Positions 26,365 through 33,602 of a stretch of DNA of 64,000 nt are shown one piece after another. Location of the stretch: contig CAXXSW010000002.1 of NCBI GenBank assembly GCA_963677625.2, positions 248,001-312,000 on the forward strand, written 5' to 3'. The notes below the pieces were generated by a model, which was given only the letters and a program-made list of their open reading frames with translations, was not told the origin of the DNA and did not search any database. The position numbers and the translations under genes are program-made. How positions within the stretch are numbered: position 1 is the stretch's first letter; each line of letters starts with the position of its first letter. The DNA comes from UBA1351 sp963677625. Lineage in GTDB: Bacteria > Bacillota > Clostridia > Lachnospirales > Vallitaleaceae.

Positions 26365-27393
26365 ATGAACTCGAGTAAACGATCAACGATTAATGATGTG
26401 GCAAGGTTGGCGGGAGTCTCAATAACAACAGTAAGCAGAGTTATAAATGACAACTACCCAGTCAGTGAAAAAACAAAGAAAAAAGTGAATACCGCTATTG
26501 AAGAACTTGGCTTTAGGCCCAATCTCCTTGCAAGGTCATTGATACAGGACAGGACTCAAACCATAGGTATTATTACACCTTCAATAGAAAACCTTTTCTT
26601 TTCAGAAGTCATCAAGGGGATTGACACCTTTGTTGATGACAAGGATTACAGAAGTTTTCTATGTTCAACAACAGGTGATCCCGATAAGGAGAAGGCAATG
26701 ATTGATTCTTTAATTAACCGAAGTGTTGACGGGATCATTGTTATTGACCCTAGAACAAAGAATATTCAAGGTGGCTTCTATGAAGGTATTAGCAGGCGGA
26801 TACCCTTGGTTTTAATTAATGGATTCAATGAAGGCATTAGGTGTAACTTTGTCTTAAATGATGATGTGACAGGAAGTTTGTCTGCCCTTAGATACTTAAG
26901 AGACATAGGAAGAAAGCGTATTGGGCTTCTTCTTGGAAGGAAATCCTATTCCTATGACATCAAGGAAAAGGTCTATCGAACGTTTTGCCAAGAAAACAAT
27001 ATGGAGTTTAAACAGGAAAATCTCTTAAGAATACAGGCAGGTAACAGTTTGGATGCTGCAAATCAGGCCAAGGCAATTGTTATGGACTATTTTAAAAAAG
27101 CTTCAGAACCTTTAGACGGTCTTTTATGTGCTAATGATTTGATGGCTGTTGGAGCCCTTAATGGCGTGAGGGAACTAGGACTTGAGGTTCCTAAAGATAT
27201 TAGTATCATTGGTTTTGATAATTCTTTGGTTAGTCAGATTTCTTATCCGCCTCTTTCGACCGTTGACCATCACATGAATGAACTAGGGACCTTAGCCGCC
27301 AAGCTTATGGTGAACCTTATTGGTGATGGGGACTTTAAAGACCATTGGACAAAACTTAGGGTTGCAACTAATCTGATTATTAGAAAAACCTAA
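26365..27393 (+). CDS. galR: LacI-family repressor of the galactose operon
   Basis: The 342-residue protein begins with a LacI-type helix-turn-helix (TINDVARLAGVSITTVSRV, residues about 8-26) and hinge (to about 60), followed by a periplasmic-binding-protein-like sensor domain (about 62-340) with the usual family stretches, such as the CANDLMAVGAL region near 255. It heads galK-galE-galT, so galactose or a derivative is the likely inducer. AAGGAGG precedes the ATG. A palindromic operator lies over its promoter and a 16-base copy lies inside its own coding sequence (26584-26599). The regulator thus probably represses itself together with the operon. Confidence 0.88.
   Translation: MNSSKRSTINDVARLAGVSITTVSRVINDNYPVSEKTKKKVNTAIEELGFRPNLLARSLIQDRTQTIGIITPSIENLFFSEVIKGIDTFVDDKDYRSFLCSTTGDPDKEKAMIDSLINRSVDGIIVIDPRTKNIQGGFYEGISRRIPLVLINGFNEGIRCNFVLNDDVTGSLSALRYLRDIGRKRIGLLLGRKSYSYDIKEKVYRTFCQENNMEFKQENLLRIQAGNSLDAANQAKAIVMDYFKKASEPLDGLLCANDLMAVGALNGVRELGLEVPKDISIIGFDNSLVSQISYPPLSTVDHHMNELGTLAAKLMVNLIGDGDFKDHWTKLRVATNLIIRKT
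26584..26599 (+). promoter_or_regulatory. Putative intragenic GalR operator O2
   Basis: The 16 bases ATAGAAAACCTTTTCT inside galR are identical to the core of the promoter operator (26321-26336). Centre-to-centre distance is 263 bp, close to 25 helical turns, as expected for repression by DNA looping. The bases also encode part of the sensor domain, so function is inferred. Confidence 0.5.
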
Positions 27394-27463
27394 AAGGAAC
27401 CTATTAATCCATCCTTGGAATATGATGAATCTTATGGCAGGAAGAAAAAAGGAGAAAAGAAAA

Positions 27464-28642
27464 GTGCAAAAAGACGTTCTAAATAATGTGAAGAATGAAT
27501 TTATGAAAAGAACAGGAGCAGATGAAAAAGATATTCGCCTCTTCTTTACACCAGGTCGTGTAAATATCATAGGTGAACACATTGACTATAATGGTGGCTT
27601 GGTATTTCCTTGTGCCCTAGATTTTGGGACATATGCAGCAGTAAGGGTAAGAGAAGATCGCAGGGTAAAGTTTTCTACACTTAATTTTGACCTTGAGGTG
27701 GAAGTTGACCTAGATGATAATGTATATAGGGAAGAGGATGACTGGACTAATTATCCTAAGGGAGTCATCAAAATGTATGAAGACCAATATGGGAATGTTC
27801 CGGGTTTTGAAGTTTTATACTATGGGAATATCCCCAATGGTTCAGGACTTTCTTCATCAGCTTCTCTGGAAGTACTGACAGGAACCATAATCAATTCTCT
27901 TTCGGGTAAAGGGGTTGATATGGTTGAGATTGTAAAGTTAAGTCAAAAAGCTGAAAATCAATTTGTTGGTGTTAATTGTGGGATTATGGACCAATTTGCA
28001 GTGGGGATGGGAAAAAAAGACCATGCAATTTTATTGAACTGTGACACACTTGATTATGAATATGCGCCTTTTAAACTGGATGGTGTCAAAATTGTCATTG
28101 GTAATACTAAGAAGCGGAGGGGGCTTGCAGATTCAAAGTATAATGAACGCCGTGGTGAATGTGATTATGCCCTTGCCAAGCTTCAATCTAAACTAGATAT
28201 TAACTATCTTTGTGATCTTGATAATGAGAGCTTTGAAGCGAATGCCTACCTTATAGATACGGAAGTAGCCAGAAATCGCGCACGTCATGCAGTTAGTGAA
28301 AATGAAAGAGTGAAAGCCTGCATGAAGGCGCTAAAAGATGGTGATATACTCAAGGTGGGTAGTCTGCTTAATGAGTCTCATCGGTCGCTTAGGGACCTAT
28401 ATGAAGTAACTGGCTTTGAATTGGATACTATGGTAGAAGAAGCTTGGAAACTGGAAGCTTGTATTGGTGCCAGGATGACAGGAGCAGGATTCGGTGGTTG
28501 TATTGTAGCCTTGGTAGAAGAAGAAGCTGTTGATACCTTTATCGAAAATGTAGAAAAGAATTACAGGGAGAGAACCGGACTTACACCCGAATTTTATGTG
28601 GCAGGTGTAGGTGACGGCTCTCATGAGGTGAAAGGAGATTAG
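27464..28642 (+). CDS. galK: Galactokinase
   Basis: Galactokinase phosphorylates alpha-D-galactose at C1 with ATP, the first committed Leloir step, in the cytoplasm. GHMP-kinase motifs are intact: PGRVNIIGEHIDYNGG near 31-46 (galactose binding), the ATP loop PNGSGLSSSAS near 127-137, and the C-terminal TGAGFGGC motif. The start is placed at GTG 27464 because AAAAGGAGA lies nine bases upstream and gives the standard length of 392 residues; an upstream ATG at 27422 would precede the ribosome site. It lies between galR and galE, with one base between it and galE. Confidence 0.94.
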   Translation: MQKDVLNNVKNEFMKRTGADEKDIRLFFTPGRVNIIGEHIDYNGGLVFPCALDFGTYAAVRVREDRRVKFSTLNFDLEVEVDLDDNVYREEDDWTNYPKGVIKMYEDQYGNVPGFEVLYYGNIPNGSGLSSSASLEVLTGTIINSLSGKGVDMVEIVKLSQKAENQFVGVNCGIMDQFAVGMGKKDHAILLNCDTLDYEYAPFKLDGVKIVIGNTKKRRGLADSKYNERRGECDYALAKLQSKLDINYLCDLDNESFEANAYLIDTEVARNRARHAVSENERVKACMKALKDGDILKVGSLLNESHRSLRDLYEVTGFELDTMVEEAWKLEACIGARMTGAGFGGCIVALVEEEAVDTFIENVEKNYRERTGLTPEFYVAGVGDGSHEVKGD

Positions 28643-28643
28643 T

Positions 28644-29675
28644 ATGGCAGTATTAGTAACAGGAGGAACTGGTTATATTGGTTCCCACACAGTAGTAGAA
28701 TTACTAAATGACGGAAAAGATGTGGTTATTGTTGATAACCTCTCTAATAGTAAGTATATGGTCTTAGACCGTATAGGTGAGATTGTTGAAGGCGACCTTG
28801 AAGAGGGTCGACTCAGCTTTTATGAGACAGATATTCTTGACAGAGAAGTTATGGATATGATTTTTGAAGAGAATACCATTGAAGCAGTTATTCACTTTGC
28901 AGGGCTAAAGGCGGTTGGAGAATCTGTCAGTAAGCCCCTTGCATATTATACTAACAATATTTCAGGAACCTTAGTTCTTCTTGAAGCTATGAAGGCAGCC
29001 GGTGTCAAAAAAATAGTTTTTTCATCATCGGCAACTGTTTATGGTCTTAACAATATTTCACCTTTAACAGAAGATTTACCCTTATCAACCACAAACCCAT
29101 ATGGATCAACTAAACTTATGATTGAGCAGATCCTTAATGACTTGCATATGTCTGATAATAGCTGGTCCATTGCCCTTCTTAGGTATTTCAACCCAATTGG
29201 AGCCCATAAAAGCGGACGAATCGGAGAAGATCCTACAGGTATCCCTAATAATCTTATGCCATATATTACTCAAGTGGCTGTGGGAAAACGAGGAGAGCTA
29301 GCTGTTTTTGGTGATGATTATGATACTGTTGACGGAACTGGCGTGAGAGACTATATTCATGTGGTTGATTTGGCTATGGGCCATCTCAAAGCCCTTGATT
29401 ACATAAGGGATAAAAATGTAGTAGAAGCCATTAATCTTGGAACTGGAAATGGTGTCAGTGTGTTACAGATGATAGAAAACTTTGAAAAAGCTACAGGTGC
29501 CAAAGTTCCGTATAGGCTAGCTCCAAGAAGACCTGGAGATGTAGGTGTTTGCTTTGCTGATGCTAGTAAAGCGTCTCAACTTCTTGGGTGGAAGGCAAGA
29601 TATAATGTAGAAGATATGTGCCGAGATTCATGGAACTGGCAATCAAATAACCCTGAAGGGTATGTGGAAGGATAA
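28644..29675 (+). CDS. galE: UDP-glucose 4-epimerase
   Basis: This NAD-dependent short-chain dehydrogenase interconverts UDP-galactose and UDP-glucose. The 343 residues show the NAD-binding GGTGYIGSH motif at the N-terminus, the catalytic Ser/Thr in SSSATVYG (about 122-129) and the YxxxK pair in NPYGSTK (about 150). The ribosome site GGAG lies within the end of galK, consistent with coupled translation. galT begins three bases after it. Confidence 0.95.
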   Translation: MAVLVTGGTGYIGSHTVVELLNDGKDVVIVDNLSNSKYMVLDRIGEIVEGDLEEGRLSFYETDILDREVMDMIFEENTIEAVIHFAGLKAVGESVSKPLAYYTNNISGTLVLLEAMKAAGVKKIVFSSSATVYGLNNISPLTEDLPLSTTNPYGSTKLMIEQILNDLHMSDNSWSIALLRYFNPIGAHKSGRIGEDPTGIPNNLMPYITQVAVGKRGELAVFGDDYDTVDGTGVRDYIHVVDLAMGHLKALDYIRDKNVVEAINLGTGNGVSVLQMIENFEKATGAKVPYRLAPRRPGDVGVCFADASKASQLLGWKARYNVEDMCRDSWNWQSNNPEGYVEG

Positions 29676-29678
29676 AAA

Positions 29679-31202
29679 ATGATTCAAGAACTGATCGAAC
29701 AAATAATGTTATTTGGAATTAAAAATCACATGATGGATCAACTGGACACACCCCTTGTCCGTAACCAGCTTATGTCCCTGCTAGAGCTTAAAGAAGCTTT
29801 TACAGGGGAAGTGGACCCTAATATAGACTATAGGACCCCCTTACCAATATTGGAAAAGATAGTAGACTATGCCTGTCAACAAGGATTTATAGAGGATAAT
29901 ATAACAGAGCGTGACCTTTTTGATGCAAAAGTTATGGGATGTCTTATGCCTAGACCGTCTGAACTCTTTAGAATTTATTCAGATATTAAAGTGTCTAAGG
30001 GAGGGGAAGCTGCCACTGACTATTTTTATAAGCTAAGTAAGGATTCCAATTACATTCGAATGGATCGGATCAGTAAGAACATGTATTGGCAGGTAGAAAC
30101 TAAGTATGGCAACCTTGAGATGACCATCAACCTGTCTAAGCCTGAAAAAGACCCTAAAGAAATAGCTAAGGCAAGCCTTCTACCACAATCTTCCTATCCT
30201 AAGTGCCTCCTTTGTGTTGAAAATGTCGGTTATGAGGGTAGGTTGAACCATCCTGGGCGAGCCAACCATAGGGTTTTACCTCTTACATTAGATGGTGAAC
30301 AGTGGTTTTTCCAATACTCTCCTTATGTATATTTTAATGAACATTCCATCATTTTAAAAGGAAAGCATGAACCTATGAAGATCTGTAAGAAGACCTTTGT
30401 CAGACTCCTAGATTTTACTGAGGAGCTCCCTCACTATTTCTTGGGTTCTAATGCAGACCTTCCTATTGTAGGCGGATCTATACTCAGTCATGACCATTTC
30501 CAAGGTGGTCATCATCAGTTTCCAATGGAAGTGGCACCTCTTATTGTTACAGCTAAAACGGATAGGTATCCTGATGTAAATGTCGGGTTGGTTAAATGGC
30601 CCTTATCCGTGATCAGGCTATCATCTGAAAAGAAGGAGCCAATGATAGATTTGGCAAATGAAATACTAGGTGCTTGGAGAAATTACTCTGATGAAAGTCT
30701 TGGTATCCATGCCTTTACAGGTGGTATACCGCATAATACCATTACCCCTATCAGTAGGCGGAATAAGGAGGGCCTTTTTGAGCTGGATTTAGTTCTTAGA
30801 AACAACCGTCAAAGTGATGAGCATCCCCATGGTATATTTCATCCCCATAGGCACCTCCACCATGTTAAGAAGGAAAATATTGGTCTTATTGAAGTTATGG
30901 GCCTTGCCGTGCTGCCAGCAAGGTTGAAGGTTGAACTTGCTGATATTGAGAGGGTTATTGAAGGGAAGATATCCATAGATGAACTGCCTGAATCCATGAA
31001 TCCTCATATCCCTTGGATCAAAGAATTGATTGATCAATATGGAGAGCGGTTGCCTGAAAAGGAAGCGCATATAGTTATTCAGAAGGAAGTCGGTAAAAAA
31101 TTCTCTCGCGTTTTAGAATGTGCCGGAGTTTATAAGATGAATAAAGAAGGAATTAAAGGGTTTAAGGCCTTTTTGGCCTGTCTTGGTATGGATGTTTTAT
31201 AA
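29679..31202 (+). CDS. galT: UDP-glucose--hexose-1-phosphate uridylyltransferase, class II
   Basis: The enzyme exchanges UMP between UDP-glucose and galactose-1-phosphate, the middle Leloir step. At 507 residues it belongs to the longer Firmicutes class (GalT family 2), not the ~350-residue E. coli type. Typical stretches are visible, including the CLLCVENVGYEGR region with a Cys pair near 177-180, and GGSILSHDHFQGGHH near 263-277 containing the His motif expected to carry the catalytic residue. It is the last gene of the gal operon and is followed by a terminator. Confidence 0.94.
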   Translation: MIQELIEQIMLFGIKNHMMDQLDTPLVRNQLMSLLELKEAFTGEVDPNIDYRTPLPILEKIVDYACQQGFIEDNITERDLFDAKVMGCLMPRPSELFRIYSDIKVSKGGEAATDYFYKLSKDSNYIRMDRISKNMYWQVETKYGNLEMTINLSKPEKDPKEIAKASLLPQSSYPKCLLCVENVGYEGRLNHPGRANHRVLPLTLDGEQWFFQYSPYVYFNEHSIILKGKHEPMKICKKTFVRLLDFTEELPHYFLGSNADLPIVGGSILSHDHFQGGHHQFPMEVAPLIVTAKTDRYPDVNVGLVKWPLSVIRLSSEKKEPMIDLANEILGAWRNYSDESLGIHAFTGGIPHNTITPISRRNKEGLFELDLVLRNNRQSDEHPHGIFHPHRHLHHVKKENIGLIEVMGLAVLPARLKVELADIERVIEGKISIDELPESMNPHIPWIKELIDQYGERLPEKEAHIVIQKEVGKKFSRVLECAGVYKMNKEGIKGFKAFLACLGMDVL

Positions 31203-31269
31203 AAAAATAGAAAATAGTAAGGTAATATAGTGCATAGAATTACTAGCGTATGCTATAATGAAATTGATG

Positions 31270-31303
31270 AGACGGGATTATTGAATGGATGATCTCGTCT
31301 TTT
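31270..31303 (+). terminator. Terminator of the gal operon
   Basis: AGACGGGAT pairs with ATCTCGTCT (9 bp, one G-U) around a 13-base loop and runs into TTT, about 70 bases after galT. Confidence 0.55.
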
Positions 31304-31344
31304 GTAGCTTATGTTACTTGTTAATAGAAAGTTAGGAGGTTGGC

Positions 31345-33327
31345 ATGCGTTTAAGTAGAAAAATAATTGTGAGTGTGTCGGGGGTTATTGTCATTTTACA
31401 AGTCATATTTGTCATTTTGATTCTAAATATGATGTTAGCTAGTATTAGGGACCAGCAAAACTTGTATATTGATTCCATTGAAAGTCAGATTTTTGAAAAG
31501 ATTAATGAAGACATATTGATGACTGAAATATCTGTAAAAGCTATTGCCAATAATCCTGATATTCAAAAGCTTTTTGCAGAAAGAGACCGACAAGGGCTTA
31601 TTGATATGCTGCTACCTGTCTATGAGAGCTTTGATGGTGAAGTGGCCCAATTCCAATTTCATTTGCCTGATTCAACTTCTTTTCTTAGATTGCATAATAC
31701 TGAAAAATACGGTGACAGTTTAAAAGATTTTAGGTTTACTGTAAATGAAGCCAATGCGAATAAGGCTACAATTGCAGGTATTGAAGAAGGGAAAGCGGGT
31801 TATGGACTTAGAGTGGTCATGCCGGTCGAATATAAAGGGGAACATCTTGGAACTGTTGAATTTGGAAATTCTTTTGGAGATGAGTTTGTTCAACATATAA
31901 AGGGAAAGCTTGAAAACGAGGTTTTTCTATATACCCTAAACGAAACATCAATTGCCTGGGATGATTCTAAGGGCATGATTGCAGGAACTTTGGATGAAGA
32001 TCCCTATGTTGTGTCACAAGACTTAACTGATCGAGTGAGACGAGGTGAAAGGGTTACAGTTAAGGTGGACGAAGCTAACAATGCAACCTTAATACCCTTT
32101 GAAGACTACAAGGGAAATGTTTCTGGCTATATAAAGTTTTTAACAGATACCACAAGTTATACTTCTTCAGTTAATAAAACGATTATGATTTCTTTTGTTG
32201 CTCTACTTGTTTTTCTTTTGATTGTAACGATAACTATTTTCTTACTTATTAGAAAAACCTTATCACCCCTTGAGCAAACTAGGGTAAATATTAAGCGTAT
32301 TTCCCAAGGAGATTTGACCCAGCGAGTTCAGGTGAAATCTAAAGATGAAATAGGTAAAATTGCAGAAAATGTTAACATCATGGTAGATGGCCTGCATGCT
32401 TTGATTAAAGAAATGGTGAGTGTATCCAAAAATGTGGGTACTACCTTTAACGAAATAGTAGATGGTGTTACCAATGTAGGAAGTAGTAACAAGGATATTA
32501 CCAATGCCATTAATGATATTGCAAGGGGAGCCACAGACCAGGCCAATGATATTAGTCACAGTCTGGAAAAGACCAACCAACTATCAGAAAACGTCAATGC
32601 CATTAGTAGTGTTTTAGGTATGACTAATGAACATGTTGAGAATATGAAAATGACAACGACAGACGGCTTGGATACATTAGAAGAACTTAAGACATCCTTC
32701 GAAGATAATGGACGAATTACCAACCAGGTCGTAATGGATATTGATGAATTGTCAGGAAAATCACTTGAAATAGGAGAAATCGTTGTCCTCATTCAAAATA
32801 TCACTGATGAAATTAATCTTCTTGCACTTAATGCGTCTATAGAAGCGGCAAGGGCAGGAGAACAAGGCCGTGGATTTGCGGTTGTAGCTGGTGAGGTTGG
32901 TAAATTGGCAGACCAATCCAGTCGAGCTGCTAATTCCATTGAACATCTGATTTCAGAAATCTCTTCTCTTATTAATAAGGTTGATACAGGCATGCACCGA
33001 ACAGAGGAAAGTTTTAGTGTTGCCAAAGAGGGGATTGAGCGATCATCAGGAGCTTTTTTGGATATTGATAAAAAGGCAAGAGAGTTGGTGGACATGAATG
33101 AACGCTTGACCCAAATATCCAAACAGGTTTCCGATAGTAAGGATATTGTGGTCAGTGACATGAGCCATATATTGGAAGTCTCTGAGACTACTGCTGCGGC
33201 AACTCAAGAGATTGGGGCGACTACCACTCAGCAGGATGTTCAACTGGATAGATTGAAAGACAAGATCTACGATCTGCAAAAACAAATAGATGAGTTGGCA
33301 CTAGAAATGAAACGATTCAAACTATAA
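31345..33327 (+). CDS. Methyl-accepting chemotaxis protein
   Basis: A transmembrane chemoreceptor. An N-terminal helix (about 8-30) and a second helix (about 276-302) bracket an extracellular sensor of about 245 residues that looks like a double or single Cache-type domain with a FQFHLPDSTSFLR stretch. A HAMP domain follows (about 303-356) and then a long methyl-accepting coiled coil whose highly conserved tip contains NLLALNASIEAARAGE and GFAVVAGEVGKLA (about 489-520). It signals through CheA/CheW, which are not in this window. AGGAGG precedes the ATG and the gene ends at a strong terminator. The ligand is not known; Cache sensors often bind organic acids or amino acids. Confidence 0.93.
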   Translation: MRLSRKIIVSVSGVIVILQVIFVILILNMMLASIRDQQNLYIDSIESQIFEKINEDILMTEISVKAIANNPDIQKLFAERDRQGLIDMLLPVYESFDGEVAQFQFHLPDSTSFLRLHNTEKYGDSLKDFRFTVNEANANKATIAGIEEGKAGYGLRVVMPVEYKGEHLGTVEFGNSFGDEFVQHIKGKLENEVFLYTLNETSIAWDDSKGMIAGTLDEDPYVVSQDLTDRVRRGERVTVKVDEANNATLIPFEDYKGNVSGYIKFLTDTTSYTSSVNKTIMISFVALLVFLLIVTITIFLLIRKTLSPLEQTRVNIKRISQGDLTQRVQVKSKDEIGKIAENVNIMVDGLHALIKEMVSVSKNVGTTFNEIVDGVTNVGSSNKDITNAINDIARGATDQANDISHSLEKTNQLSENVNAISSVLGMTNEHVENMKMTTTDGLDTLEELKTSFEDNGRITNQVVMDIDELSGKSLEIGEIVVLIQNITDEINLLALNASIEAARAGEQGRGFAVVAGEVGKLADQSSRAANSIEHLISEISSLINKVDTGMHRTEESFSVAKEGIERSSGAFLDIDKKARELVDMNERLTQISKQVSDSKDIVVSDMSHILEVSETTAAATQEIGATTTQQDVQLDRLKDKIYDLQKQIDELALEMKRFKL

Positions 33328-33366
33328 TGCCGATGCTTAAGTAAAACTCCATTAATGTTGGCCTAA

Positions 33367-33383
33367 ATTACAGCTGTGTTACA
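33367..33383 (-). promoter_or_regulatory. Possible WalR box overlapping a terminator
   Basis: On the minus strand TGTAAC-N5-TGTAAT matches the Bacillus WalR consensus, but the sequence is also part of the stem of the terminator at 33374-33417, so it may be incidental. It lies 115 bp upstream of the second S-layer box. Confidence 0.35.
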
Positions 33384-33417
33384 ATTCTAAATAAGTCTTG
33401 TAACACAGGTTTTTTTT
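33374..33417 (+). terminator. Terminator of the chemoreceptor gene
   Basis: A perfect 11-bp stem CTGTGTTACAA / TTGTAACACAG with a 13-base loop is followed by eight Ts, about 50 bases after the chemoreceptor stop codon. Confidence 0.85.
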
Positions 33418-33481
33418 GCATATAATAACAAAGCAACAAAGCCTATAATATAAGCGGATATGAAAGGAATGTGAGAGTTAA

Positions 33482-33498
33482 ATTACAGTAATGTTACA
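33482..33498 (-). promoter_or_regulatory. Putative WalR box upstream of the S-layer gene
   Basis: Minus-strand TGTAAC-N5-TGTAAT is a full match to TGTWAH-N5-TGTWAH. It ends 15 bases before the -35 of the S-layer promoter, a position from which a response regulator could activate. Confidence 0.6.
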
Positions 33499-33513
33499 AC
33501 TCAGTGACTTTAG

Positions 33514-33542
33514 TTGACGCTATTATAGGTGGGTGTTATAAT
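33514..33542 (+). promoter_or_regulatory. Strong sigma-A promoter of the S-layer gene
   Basis: TTGACG (33514-33519), 17-base spacer, consensus TATAAT (33537-33542) with an extended TGT before the -10. A leader of about 55 bases follows. Confidence 0.8.
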
Positions 33543-33602
33543 TTATTTTGTGTAATGGGGCAAAGCCCCTTAAAAAGATATCCATAAGGAGGAGAAACAC
33601 AA

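Noticed and set aside
29679..31202. Possible class I GalT
   Set aside because: Length of 507 residues and sequence stretches fit the Firmicutes class II enzyme, not the ~350-residue class I.
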